The translations under genes were made by a program, and so were the position numbers. A DNA stretch of 64,000 nucleotides from Cardiobacterium sp. Marseille-Q4385. GTDB lineage: Bacteria; Pseudomonadota; Gammaproteobacteria; Cardiobacteriales; Cardiobacteriaceae. Of this stretch, positions 28,590 to 37,739 are shown one piece after another. The notes beneath the pieces were generated by a model. The model saw only the letters and a list, made by a program, of their open reading frames with translations. It did no database searches and had not been told where the DNA came from. The number at the start of each line of letters is the position of its first letter. Positions within the stretch are counted from its first letter, which is position 1. The stretch spans positions 2,494,501 through 2,558,500 of the forward strand of contig NZ_OU745373.1 in the NCBI RefSeq assembly GCF_916618745.1. The letters are read 5' to 3'.

Positions 28590-30080
28590 CTATTCTTCAA
28601 TCCAGTTACGGGCGGCTTTCACCGCTTTGTGCCAATAGTGCAGCTTTTCTTTGACGCGTTCCGGCTCAAGCTGCGGGGTGAAAGTTCTATCGATTTTCCA
28701 TTGTTTGCGGATGTTGTCGATATCCGCCCAGTAGCCGACGGCAAGCCCCGCGAGGTAGGCCGCGCCAAGGGCGGTGGTTTCGACAGTTTTCGGGCGAACG
28801 ATGTTGAAGCCGAAAATATCCGCCTGGGTCTGCATGAGGTAGTCGCTCTTGCTCGCGCCGCCGTCCACGCGCAGTTCCCGGGTTTTTTCGCCGGCGTCCG
28901 CTTCCATTGCTTTCACGATGTCGTACACCTGGAAGGCAATACCTTCGAGGGTGGCACGGGCGATGTGGCCGTCGGTGGTGCCCCGCGTGATGCCGAAAAT
29001 AGTGCCGCGCGCGTAGGAATCCCAGTAGGGCGCGCCGAGGCCGGTCAGCGCCGGGACGAAGTAAACACCGCCGTTGTCTTCAACTGTCTCGGCCAGCGTG
29101 TTGATGTCCGCCGAGGTGCGGATGATGCGCGCGCCGTCACGCAGCCATTGTATGGCTGCGCCACCGACGAAAACGCCACCTTCGAGGGCGTAGGTAGCTT
29201 TGTCGCCGATTTTCCAGGCGATGGTGGTGAGCAGATTGTTTTTACTGGTAACCGCCTGTTCGCCAGTGTTCATCAAGAGGAAGCAGCCGGTGCCGTAGGT
29301 GTTTTTCAGCATCCCTTTTTCGGTGCAGAGCTGGCCAAAGAGCGCCGCCTGCTGGTCACCTGCAATACCGGCAACGGGTACGGGGTGATCGAGGTAGCGG
29401 CTGGACACGGCGCCATAGACTTCGCTGCTGGCGCGTACGGCGGGCAGCATGCTGCGCGGGATATCGAAAAGGGCAAGCAGTTCGTCATCCCAGTCCAGGG
29501 TATGGATGTTGTAGAGCATGGTGCGGCTGGCGTTACTGGGGTCAGTGACGAAGGTTTCGCCCTTGGTCAGGTTCCAGATGAGCCAGGTATCTACCGTGCC
29601 GAAGCAGAGTTCGCCCGCTTCCGCCCGCTTGCGCGCGTTCTCAACGTTGTCGAGAATCCATTTGACTTTGGTGGCGGAAAAATAGGCGTCAATGATGAGG
29701 CCAGTCTTGCTGCGGATCCAGTCGCTACGGTCGCGCAAGGAGTCGCAGTATTTGGCGGTGCGGCGATCCTGCCAGACGATGGCGTTATGGACGGGTTCGC
29801 CGGTGGCACGATCCCAGACGATAGTAGTTTCACGCTGGTTGGTGACGCCGATAGCGGCGATGTCTTTCGCTTCCAGGCCGGATTTAGCCAGTGCTTCGGT
29901 CAGCACCGCGATTTGCGAGCCCCAAATTTCCTTGGCGTCGTGCTCAACCCAGCCTGGTTTGGGGAAGTATTGGGTAAACGGCTTTTGTGCGACGCTGATG
30001 GTCTCGCCGTGACGGTTGAAGATAATGGCGCGCGACGAAGTGGTACCTTGGTCAAGCGACATGATGAACTGGTTTTGCAT
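28590..30080 (-). CDS. glpK: Glycerol kinase
   Basis: This kinase traps glycerol as glycerol 3-phosphate, which the GlpD at 54.4 kb would oxidise. The product has 496 residues. The FGGY-kinase N-terminus MSLDQGTTSSRAIIFN and the segment TYGTGCFLLMNTGEQAV are clear. The signature near residue 370, GIAFQVYDIVKAMEAD, and LRVDGGASKSDYLMQ are also present. I start at 30080 (MQNQFIMSLDQ), not 30086, because AGGA is then 7 nt away. It is the first gene of the glpKF operon. Confidence 0.96.
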   Translation of the reverse strand: MQNQFIMSLDQGTTSSRAIIFNRHGETISVAQKPFTQYFPKPGWVEHDAKEIWGSQIAVLTEALAKSGLEAKDIAAIGVTNQRETTIVWDRATGEPVHNAIVWQDRRTAKYCDSLRDRSDWIRSKTGLIIDAYFSATKVKWILDNVENARKRAEAGELCFGTVDTWLIWNLTKGETFVTDPSNASRTMLYNIHTLDWDDELLALFDIPRSMLPAVRASSEVYGAVSSRYLDHPVPVAGIAGDQQAALFGQLCTEKGMLKNTYGTGCFLLMNTGEQAVTSKNNLLTTIAWKIGDKATYALEGGVFVGGAAIQWLRDGARIIRTSADINTLAETVEDNGGVYFVPALTGLGAPYWDSYARGTIFGITRGTTDGHIARATLEGIAFQVYDIVKAMEADAGEKTRELRVDGGASKSDYLMQTQADIFGFNIVRPKTVETTALGAAYLAGLAVGYWADIDNIRKQWKIDRTFTPQLEPERVKEKLHYWHKAVKAARNWIEE

Positions 30081-30330
30081 ACACATTCCTCATCAAGTGA
30101 ATGGGGTGCTAAAAAATCCACAAAACGTGCGGTTTTTTTAACGCGGAAAATATAGTTTTTTTCACAGAATATGCGCAAGAGCAACAGCGTCCGTTTTTGT
30201 TATCTATTTGATGGATAATAGGTAATTTCTACGTCAGGGAGAGCAGGTCACAATTTTTATTGCAGGATTTATACGGAATTTTTATAACGATCGCATATAT
30301 TCCATGTAGTGCAAGTTTTCTGCATATATA
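30081..30330. promoter_or_regulatory. AT-rich control region of glpKF
   Basis: About 250 AT-rich bases separate glpK from the pckA end. I see T-rich tracts and several possible -10 hexamers facing glpK, but no operator that I can assign with confidence. No gene is present. Confidence 0.4.
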
Positions 30331-30362
30331 ACGAAACACCGCCCAGAAGGACGGTGTTTCGT
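30331..30362 (-). terminator. pckA terminator
   Basis: ACGAAACACCG...CGGTGTTTCGT is a long stem just after the pckA stop. Only a weak T-rich stretch follows it. Confidence 0.75.
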
Positions 30363-30374
30363 TGGTAAGACGTC

Positions 30375-31970
30375 TTAGCCTTTCGGCGCAGCGGCTTTGA
30401 CTTCCGCGCTTGCGCCATCGGCGAACTGGACGAAGTTGTCGTTAAACATTTTCGCCAGTTTTTTCGCTTGGGCGTCATAGGCAGCTTTGTCTGCCCATGC
30501 GTTACGCGGCTTGAGGATTTCTGACGGCACGTTCGGGCATTCGGTGACGACGTCGAAGCCAAAGACCGGATCGGCCTCGGTCGGCATTTTTGCCAGTTCG
30601 CCGCTATTAATAGCGTCGATGATGGCGCGGCTGTATTTCAGCTTGATGCGTTCGCCGACGCCGTAGGCACCGCCTGCCCAGCCGGTGTTGATGAGCCAGA
30701 CGTTGGTGTTGTGTTTTTTCATTTTTTCAGCCAAAAGTTCGGCGTATTTAGCCGGGTGCCAAACCATAAACGGTGCGCCGAAGCAGGCGGAGAAGGTGGC
30801 TTCCGGCTCGGTAACGCCAACTTCGGTACCAGCTACTTTCGCGGTGTAGCCGCTGATGAAGTGGTACATCGCTTGTGCCGGATTGAGGCGGGATACCGGC
30901 GGCAGGACGCCAAAGGCATCGCAGGTGAGGAAGACGATGTCAGTCGGCTGACCGGCTTTGCAGGGGATGCGCGCATTGCTGATGAATTCGATCGGGTAGC
31001 TGGCGCGGGTGTTGCTGGTCAGCGGGGTGTAGTCGTATTTCACTTCGTAGTGTTCGTCGTAAGCGACGTTTTCCAGCACGGTGCCGAATTTGATGGCGCC
31101 GAAGATTTCCGGTTCTTTTTCAGCGGAAAGGTCGATAACTTTGGCGTAGCAGCCGCCTTCGATGTTGAAGATGCCGTCTTCGGTCCAGACGTGTTCGTCG
31201 TCGCCGATGAGGTTGCGGTTCGGGTCGGCAGAGAGGGTGGTTTTGCCGGTGCCGGAGAGGCCAAAAAGCACGGCAGAGCGCTCACCGCCTTGTTCAGCGG
31301 TGGCGGAGCAGTGCATGGAGAGCTCGCCTTGTTTCGGCATGAGGTAGTTCATGATGGTGAACACGCCTTTTTTCATTTCGCCCGCGTATTCGGTGCCAAG
31401 GATGACCATGTCGCGTTCCTCAAAGGAGAGGGAGACGGAGGTGGTGCTGGTCACGCCGACAACGGTGCGGTCAGCCGGTTTATGCCCGGCGTTGAAGATG
31501 ACGTAATCCGGTTCGCCGAAAGCGGCCAGTTCGGCATCGGTCGGGCGGATGAGCATGTTGTGCATGAAAAGCGCGTGATACGGGCGGGTGGTAATAACGC
31601 GGATTTTCAGGCGGTATTTTTCGTCCCAGCCGGCATAGCCGTCGAGGACGTATACGCTTTCAGCTTCATTGAGGAAACGTACAGCGCGGCTGCGGTTGGC
31701 AGCGTGGGATTCCGGCGGGAAAGGAATATTAATTTTGCCCCACCAGATGTCGTTTTCGGAGGCGGGGTTTTTCACGATGCGTTTATCTTTGGGTGAACGG
31801 CCGGTTTTTGCGCCGGAGAAGGCAATCAGTGCACCGGTGGAGGAAATTACGGATTCGTCGCCCGCTTGCAACGCTGCTTTGTAGAGCGCGGAAGGCGAGA
31901 GGTTACGGTAAGCCTGTTTGTGAATACCGTAGGAGGAAAGATCAAGGAAATTGGGGGTTTGGATTGCCAT
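30375..31970 (-). CDS. pckA: Phosphoenolpyruvate carboxykinase (ATP)
   Basis: This enzyme turns oxaloacetate and ATP into phosphoenolpyruvate, the first committed step of gluconeogenesis; in some capnophilic bacteria it runs in the CO2-fixing direction. The product has 531 residues. The kinase-1 P-loop FGLSGTGKTTLSAD is near residue 245. The substrate site includes TGRSPKDKRIV near 55 and SMHCSATAEQG near 220. LINTGWAGGAYGVGERI is near 430. AAGGTG precedes the ATG. Upstream there is an AT-rich promoter region, and a hairpin follows. No regulator is adjacent. Confidence 0.97.
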   Translation of the reverse strand: MAIQTPNFLDLSSYGIHKQAYRNLSPSALYKAALQAGDESVISSTGALIAFSGAKTGRSPKDKRIVKNPASENDIWWGKINIPFPPESHAANRSRAVRFLNEAESVYVLDGYAGWDEKYRLKIRVITTRPYHALFMHNMLIRPTDAELAAFGEPDYVIFNAGHKPADRTVVGVTSTTSVSLSFEERDMVILGTEYAGEMKKGVFTIMNYLMPKQGELSMHCSATAEQGGERSAVLFGLSGTGKTTLSADPNRNLIGDDEHVWTEDGIFNIEGGCYAKVIDLSAEKEPEIFGAIKFGTVLENVAYDEHYEVKYDYTPLTSNTRASYPIEFISNARIPCKAGQPTDIVFLTCDAFGVLPPVSRLNPAQAMYHFISGYTAKVAGTEVGVTEPEATFSACFGAPFMVWHPAKYAELLAEKMKKHNTNVWLINTGWAGGAYGVGERIKLKYSRAIIDAINSGELAKMPTEADPVFGFDVVTECPNVPSEILKPRNAWADKAAYDAQAKKLAKMFNDNFVQFADGASAEVKAAAPKG

Positions 31971-32391
31971 GGATGTTCACCTTAGTTGGATGGATGTTTA
32001 CTTTCAGGCCGAAAACGTGTGTTTTTTCGTTTGTTGGCTGGGGAATTATAGCGGGATAACGCAGGTAAAAATAGTCATAACGATCGATATAGTAAAATTT
32101 TGCCGTTATTTTTGTTATGGTCGGCACGTAAATAGGAGATTTTGCGAAGTCTTCAAACGCCGTTGCTGCCGCTTAAACACGCAATTCAAGGCGCACCGTC
32201 GCAGACAGCTTCCTCGCAGCGCTCTTGCTGCTTGCTGCTGGACGTTTGGCGATGCTTCTCTTTGATTTCGTGACGCAGACGGCAGTATCCGTTGCGCGAT
32301 AGCGATGGATTGATCGTGCAGTTTTTCTATCCTGACAGGCACCAGGCAAGGCGTTATCATCCCGTCTTCTTTTATATAACCGAGAAATCCC
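31971..32391. promoter_or_regulatory. Divergent control region between pckA and the DUF442 gene
   Basis: About 420 bases hold no recognisable gene. The pckA-proximal 150 bases are AT-rich, with tracts such as ATAACGATCGATATAG that could hold the pckA promoter. The distal 250 bases are GC-rich, and their short open frames match nothing I know. TTTATATAACC near 32372 may be the -10 region of the plus-strand gene. Confidence 0.4.
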
Positions 32392-32817
32392 ATGCAGCAC
32401 CTGCACAATCATCTTTATATCAGCGAGCAAATCCAGCCCGGCGATCTTCCCGCCCTGCGCGCACAGGGCATCACGCAGATTATCTGCCACCGTCCCGACG
32501 GTGAAGGTACGTTGCAACCCGCGTTTGCCGACATCGCCGCTGCTGCTGCCGCAGAGGGCATCCGCACACTGCATCTGCCAGTAAAGGGCGGGTTGTTCCC
32601 GCCGGAAGTGATTGAAGCCACCCGCAAGGCGCTTGCAAGCGGTGAAACGACGCTGATGTTCTGCAAGAGCGGGATGCGCAGCACGCTCGCCTGGGCTCTG
32701 GGTGAAGCGGCAGCCGGTACGCCGGTTGATGAACTCGTCGCCCGCGCGGCTGTTTGCGGTTATGACCTGGAACCGCACCGCGCAATGCTGGTCGCGGCGG
32801 CAGGCAAGTCTTTATAA
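32392..32817 (+). CDS. DUF442/TIGR01244-type phosphatase-like protein
   Basis: This is a 141-residue cytosolic protein of the Blh/DUF442 family, which has a dual-specificity-phosphatase-like fold. The P-loop equivalent LMFCKSGMRSTLAWA is near residue 87, with Cys and Arg in place. The N-terminus LYISEQIQPGDLPALRAQGI matches the family entry, where relatives are annotated as sulfur transferases or phosphatases; some act in sulfide stress. The substrate is unknown. The stop codon overlaps a TATAAT that probably serves ribF 24 bp on. Confidence 0.82.
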   Translation: MQHLHNHLYISEQIQPGDLPALRAQGITQIICHRPDGEGTLQPAFADIAAAAAAEGIRTLHLPVKGGLFPPEVIEATRKALASGETTLMFCKSGMRSTLAWALGEAAAGTPVDELVARAAVCGYDLEPHRAMLVAAAGKSL

Positions 32818-32841
32818 TGCGCGCTTTTTGCGCGAGGCCCC

Positions 32842-33777
32842 ATGCTCATTCACCGTTGGCAGCGTCATCCGGCGTTGCCGCATCCGGTCGCCCTTGCCAT
32901 CGGTAATTTTGATGGCGTTCACCGTGGCCATCAGGCCATTTTGCGTACGCTCGCAGCGGAAGCAGCGGCGGATAATCTCAGCACCACCCTGCTCAGTTTT
33001 TTTCCGCATCCGAAGTCGCTGGTCAGCGGTGAACCGCCCGCACTGCTTACGCCGCTGCGTGATCGTGCCTACTGGCTCGCGCAGTGTGGTTTAGAACACT
33101 GGCTGCTGCTGTCGTTTACACACGCCCTGATGCGCAAGGAGCCGGAAGACTTTATCCGCGAGTATTTGCTACCGCTGCGGCTGCGTTTTTTGCTGGTGGG
33201 CGACGATTTCCGCTTCGGCTTTCGCGGGCGCGGTGATTTTGCCCTGCTGACGCGTTTTGCGGCTCAAGCGGGTTTCCGTTTGCAGGCTTTGCCGACGGTG
33301 CAGGCAGATGGCACACGCATTTCCAGTTCGCGAATTCGGGCAGCGCTGGCTGCGCATGACATCGCTCATGCCCGCGATCTGCTCGGTCACGATGTGACGT
33401 TTACCGGCAAGGTGCGGCACGGCGCGGGGCGCGGTCATGCACTCAGCACACCGACGGCCAATGTGCATTTGCCCGCTAACTGGTGCCTGCCGGACGGGGT
33501 GTATGTGGTGCAGGTGGCTATTGCTCCCGATGACGCGCGGCATTGGGGTGTCGCCAATGTCGGTACGACCCCGACGTTTGGCGGCAGGCAGCGCAAGCTG
33601 GAAGTGCATTTGCTTGACCATAGCGCCGCCCTCTATGGTGCAACGCTGCGCGTTCACATCCGCCATTTTTTGCGCAGCACCCGCCGCTTTGCCGACGCCG
33701 CCGCACTGCAAGCGCAAATCCGGCAGGATATCGCCGATACCCGATTTTTTATTCAACAGGAACAACAACATGGCTGA
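32842..33777 (+). CDS. ribF: Bifunctional riboflavin kinase/FAD synthetase
   Basis: RibF makes FMN from riboflavin and then FAD. The product has 311 residues. The N-terminal nucleotidyltransferase has AIGNFDGVHRGHQAIL near residue 19 and ISSSRIRAAL near 155. The C-terminal kinase domain starts near 180, with GRGHALSTPTANV and NVGTTPTFGG. The last 8 bases overlap the ileS start (ATGGCTGA), so the two are translationally coupled, the common ribF-ileS order. No FMN riboswitch is visible upstream. Confidence 0.97.
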   Translation: MLIHRWQRHPALPHPVALAIGNFDGVHRGHQAILRTLAAEAAADNLSTTLLSFFPHPKSLVSGEPPALLTPLRDRAYWLAQCGLEHWLLLSFTHALMRKEPEDFIREYLLPLRLRFLLVGDDFRFGFRGRGDFALLTRFAAQAGFRLQALPTVQADGTRISSSRIRAALAAHDIAHARDLLGHDVTFTGKVRHGAGRGHALSTPTANVHLPANWCLPDGVYVVQVAIAPDDARHWGVANVGTTPTFGGRQRKLEVHLLDHSAALYGATLRVHIRHFLRSTRRFADAAALQAQIRQDIADTRFFIQQEQQHG

Positions 33778-36544
33778 CTATAAAGACACTCTGAATCTGC
33801 CCACTACCGATTTCCCGATGCGCGGCAATTTGCCGCAACGTGAGCCGGAAATCCTCGCGTTCTGGCAGGACAACGATATTTACGGCAAGCAGCGCGCGGC
33901 GTTCGCGGGCAGCCCGAAATTCATCCTGCACGACGGCCCACCCTACGCCAACGGTGCGATTCACGTCGGCCATGCCCTCAATAAAATCCTGAAAGATATC
34001 GTCACCAAATCGCGCCAGATGCTCGGTTTCGATTGCCCCTACGTCCCCGGCTGGGACTGCCACGGCCTGCCGATTGAGCAGAAGGTCGAGCAGAAAATCG
34101 GCAAGCCGGGCGCGAAGGTGAGTGCGACGGAATTCCGCGCTGCCTGCCGCAGTTATGCCGCAAGCCAGGTCGAGTTGCAAAAGGCCGATTTCATCCGCCT
34201 CGGCGTCTTTGGCGACTGGGCACACCCCTATCTCACCATGCAGCCGCAGACGGAAGCGGGCATCGTTCGCGCCCTGCGCGAGATTGTCGCCAATGGCCAT
34301 GTGGTGCGTGGTTTCAAGCCGGTCAACTGGTGTCTGGACTGCCGCTCCTCGCTGGCCGAAGCAGAAGTTGAATACGAAGACAAAACCTCGGAATCCATTG
34401 ACGTGCGCTTTGCCGTGCGCGAAACCGCCGACCTCGCCCGCCGCATGAATCTCGCCACTGCGCCTGACGCCGTGGATGTCATCATCTGGACCACCACACC
34501 GTGGACTCTGCCCGCGAACCTTGCCGTCGCCCTGCACCCCGAACTCGAATACGCCCTCATCCATGACGGCAGCCGCCACTTCATCATCGCCCAAGATCTC
34601 ATCGACAGCGTGCGCGAGCGCTGGGGCGTGGAAACCCCGTGGCAAACGGTCGCCACCGCCAGCGGTAAAGCGCTGGATCGCCTCGTCCTGGCCCACCCCT
34701 TTATCGAGCGCGACAGTTTGCTCATCAACGGTGAGCACGTCACCCTCGATGCCGGTACCGGCAGCGTCCACAGTGCCCCCGCGCACGGTGTCGAAGACTT
34801 TGAAGTCTGCCGCCACTACGGTATCGGCGTGGATGTGAACCCCGTCCTTGCCGATGGCCGCTTTGCCGACGATACCCCCTATTTCGCTGGCGAAAACGTC
34901 TTCAAGGCCAACCCCAAAGTCGTCGAACTGCTCAAAGAAAAAGACCGCCTTGCCCACTATGCCCCCATCCGCCACAGCTATCCGCACTGCTGGCGACACC
35001 ACAGCCCGACCATCTACCGTGCCACCGCACAATGGTTCATCAGCATGGACAAAAATGGCCTGCGCAAAACCGCGCTGGATGGCCTGCAAAACGTCCGTTT
35101 CACCCCCGAATGGGGTCGCAGCCGCCTGACCAACATGATCGCCACGCGCCCGGATTGGGGCATCACCCGCCAGCGCTATTGGGGTGTGCCGCTGTGCTTC
35201 GTGCAGCATAAAGACACCGGCGAACTGCATCCGGACATCCTCTCCATCATGGACAAAGCCGCTGCCGTCATCGCCAAAGACGGCATCGAAGCATGGTTTA
35301 CCCTCGCCCTCGAAGACCTCATTCCCGCTACCGACTGCGATAAATACGAAAAACTCAATGACGTGCTGGATGTGTGGTTTGATTCCGGCAGCACCCACTA
35401 CGCCGTCCTGCGCGGACGCGACGACATCGGCTACCCTGCCGACCTCTACCTCGAAGGCTCGGACCAACACCGCGGCTGGTTCCATTCCTCGCTGCTCACC
35501 GGCTGCGCCATCGACGGCAAACCGCCGTATCGCGGCCTCCTCACCCACGGCTTCACCGTGGACGAAAGCGGGCGGAAAATGAGCAAATCGCTGGGCAACG
35601 TCGTCGAGCCGCAAAAAGTCATCAACAGCCTTGGGGCAGACATCCTGCGACTCTGGGTATCCTCTGCCGATTACAGCGCCGAAGTCAGCCTCTCGGACAA
35701 CATCCTCAAACAGCGCGCCGATGCCTACCGCCGCATCCGCAACACCTGCCGCTTCCTGCTCGCCAACCTGCACGACTTTGACCCCGCGCGCCACGCCGTG
35801 CCGCTGGAACAACTGTTGGCACTGGACCGCTACGCCCTCGCTCGCGCCAACGAACTGCACCGCAATATCATCACCGCTTACCAAAACTACGAGTTCCACC
35901 TCATCTACCAGCAACTCTTCAACTTCTGCGCGGTGGACATGGGCGGTTTCTACCTCGACATCATCAAAGACCGCCAATACACCGTCGCCACCGACAACAT
36001 CGCTCGCCGCAGCGCGCAAACCGCCATCTGGCACATCCTCGAAGCGATGGTGCGCTGGCTCGCGCCGATCCTGAGCTACACCGCCGAAGAAATCTGGCGG
36101 CATATGCCGGGCGAACGCGCCGAATCCGTCTTCCTCACCCGTTTCTACGACGACCTCGCTGATTACGACCCGCAGTATGACGCTGCCTTCTGGGCGGAAA
36201 TCATCCGCGTGCGTGAAGAAGTGAACACCGCACTGGAAGCCACGCGCAAAAACGGCGATATTGGCGGCTCGCTCGAAGCCGAACTCGACATCACCGCACC
36301 GGCGGCGACGCTTGCCACCCTTGAACGCCTCGAAGACGAACTGCGCTACGTGTACATCGTCTCCAAAGTCACCCTGCGTGCCGGCGACGCACTCGCGATC
36401 ACCGTGAAAAAAGCACAGGGCGAAAAATGCGAACGCTGCTGGCACATCCTGCCAACCGTGAACCAGAACGCCGCCTACCCCGGCCTTTGCCCGCGCTGCA
36501 TCGACAACGTCGCCCACGGCGGAGAACACCGGAAATACGTTTAA
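33770..36544 (+). CDS. ileS: Isoleucyl-tRNA synthetase
   Basis: This enzyme charges tRNA-Ile. The product has 924 residues, typical of the bacterial type. The HIGH motif appears as HVGHALNK near residue 65 and KMSKS as KMSKSLGN near 605. The editing domain contains WTTTPWTLPANLAV. A C-terminal zinc finger CERCWHIL...CPRC is retained near 885-905. The ATG at 33770 is used because ribF overlaps it and the product then begins ADYKDTLNLP, as in relatives. lspA often follows in other species but does not here: a hairpin and an unknown gene come next. Confidence 0.98.
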   Translation: MADYKDTLNLPTTDFPMRGNLPQREPEILAFWQDNDIYGKQRAAFAGSPKFILHDGPPYANGAIHVGHALNKILKDIVTKSRQMLGFDCPYVPGWDCHGLPIEQKVEQKIGKPGAKVSATEFRAACRSYAASQVELQKADFIRLGVFGDWAHPYLTMQPQTEAGIVRALREIVANGHVVRGFKPVNWCLDCRSSLAEAEVEYEDKTSESIDVRFAVRETADLARRMNLATAPDAVDVIIWTTTPWTLPANLAVALHPELEYALIHDGSRHFIIAQDLIDSVRERWGVETPWQTVATASGKALDRLVLAHPFIERDSLLINGEHVTLDAGTGSVHSAPAHGVEDFEVCRHYGIGVDVNPVLADGRFADDTPYFAGENVFKANPKVVELLKEKDRLAHYAPIRHSYPHCWRHHSPTIYRATAQWFISMDKNGLRKTALDGLQNVRFTPEWGRSRLTNMIATRPDWGITRQRYWGVPLCFVQHKDTGELHPDILSIMDKAAAVIAKDGIEAWFTLALEDLIPATDCDKYEKLNDVLDVWFDSGSTHYAVLRGRDDIGYPADLYLEGSDQHRGWFHSSLLTGCAIDGKPPYRGLLTHGFTVDESGRKMSKSLGNVVEPQKVINSLGADILRLWVSSADYSAEVSLSDNILKQRADAYRRIRNTCRFLLANLHDFDPARHAVPLEQLLALDRYALARANELHRNIITAYQNYEFHLIYQQLFNFCAVDMGGFYLDIIKDRQYTVATDNIARRSAQTAIWHILEAMVRWLAPILSYTAEEIWRHMPGERAESVFLTRFYDDLADYDPQYDAAFWAEIIRVREEVNTALEATRKNGDIGGSLEAELDITAPAATLATLERLEDELRYVYIVSKVTLRAGDALAITVKKAQGEKCERCWHILPTVNQNAAYPGLCPRCIDNVAHGGEHRKYV

Positions 36545-36571
36545 TACAAAACCTGAAATCATCTGTCATAA

Positions 36572-36589
36572 GGCGGGCTTCGGCCCGCC
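36572..36589 (+). terminator. ileS terminator-like hairpin
   Basis: GGCGGGC, a TTCG loop and GCCCGCC form a perfect stem 27 bp after ileS. The T run is short. Copies of the CAAGCGG-type repeat follow at 36640-36680. Confidence 0.65.
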
Positions 36590-36698
36590 ATTACCATAAC
36601 GTGCGACGGGACAAAACCCGCCTGCAAACTATCCCGTCTCCCGCCAAGCGGGACAAACACTGGGCTTACGCCGCTTAATCCATCACCACGAATACACC

Positions 36699-37739
36699 AT
36701 GACCGACATCAGCCAACTGCGCGAACAACTCGCCGCCCTCGATAACAACGAACAACGCCAGCAAACCGTCATCGCCGCCTTCAATGAAGCCGAAAAAGCC
36801 GGCGACAACGACACCTGCGCCGCCATTGCCGAACACATCATCGGTGAAGAAATCCTGGATGAACGCTTCAGCCCCGGCCTGCAAATGTACTGCCTGCAAT
36901 GGCTGACGGATTACCACGCCGAACAATTCGTCGCCTGTTACAACGACGAAAACGCGAGCGAAGACGAAAAAAATACCGCCTGGCAGCCGCTGATGCTCAA
37001 CCTGTGGCAGCACAAATGGGTCATCGCCAAACTGGCACAAGACCTCGGCGTCGAAAAAGAACGCCTGACCCTAGCCGGCGAAATCATGCGCGACCGCTAC
37101 GACTGGGCGGGCCTCAGCCAGTCCGCCGTACACAAAACCCAAATGCTCATGAGCATGGATATGGGCGACATCGATGGAGCGAAAGCGCACTACACCGCCT
37201 GGCAGGAAACCGAGGCCGATTACAGCGCCGACTGCCCCGCCTGCGAACAGACCGAACTCGTCAACTACCACCACTTCATCGGTCAGTACCAAAAAGCCGT
37301 CGAACTCGCCGCACCGATCCTCGCCGGCGAACTCACCTGCGCCGAAGTGCCGCATATCACCTACTATCCCGCCATCAGCAGCATGATCCACACCGGCGAC
37401 TGGGCACGCGCCGCCGAAACCCTGAACGACGCCGTAAAACTCATCGAAAACGCCGGTGACGAACACATCCACATCATGCCGCGCCTCATCCAGCTAAAAA
37501 ACCGCTTGGGCGAGCACAGCGACGCCCGCGCGCTCTTTGACAAACACAGCGACGCCATCTACGCCTCCTGTGCCAACAACAGCTTCACCTACCTGCAATA
37601 CCTGACCGCCGCCGCACCCTACTATCCGGACGCCGCCGAACACGCCCGCACCCTCGCCGAACAGTACGACAACCGCAACGGCAACCACTACTTCCGTAAC
37701 CAAATAGAGTCGCTGCTCACCCCGCCCACCTTGCAATGA
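36699..37739 (+). CDS. Helical-repeat (TPR-like) protein of unknown function
   Basis: I do not recognise this 346-residue acidic cytosolic protein. It is all helical, with TPR-like pairs such as FIGQYQKAVELAAPIL and HTGDWARAAETLNDAVKLI in the second half, and one CPAC knuckle near residue 178. No signal peptide is seen. The stop overlaps the start of the CreC-like kinase (ATGA), so the two are coupled and may work together. It occupies the place where a response-regulator gene would be expected. Confidence 0.75.
   Translation: MTDISQLREQLAALDNNEQRQQTVIAAFNEAEKAGDNDTCAAIAEHIIGEEILDERFSPGLQMYCLQWLTDYHAEQFVACYNDENASEDEKNTAWQPLMLNLWQHKWVIAKLAQDLGVEKERLTLAGEIMRDRYDWAGLSQSAVHKTQMLMSMDMGDIDGAKAHYTAWQETEADYSADCPACEQTELVNYHHFIGQYQKAVELAAPILAGELTCAEVPHITYYPAISSMIHTGDWARAAETLNDAVKLIENAGDEHIHIMPRLIQLKNRLGEHSDARALFDKHSDAIYASCANNSFTYLQYLTAAAPYYPDAAEHARTLAEQYDNRNGNHYFRNQIESLLTPPTLQ

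Noticed and set aside
32300..32842. Search for an FMN riboswitch before ribF
   Set aside because: No RFN-like conserved blocks are visible, and the gap before ribF is only 24 bp.
33749..36562. A 937-codon frame antisense to ileS, and similar long antisense frames opposite lepA, the beta-helix gene, glpK and pckA
   Set aside because: High GC at third codon positions removes stops from the opposite strand. The sense frames have clear families, and the antisense products match nothing.
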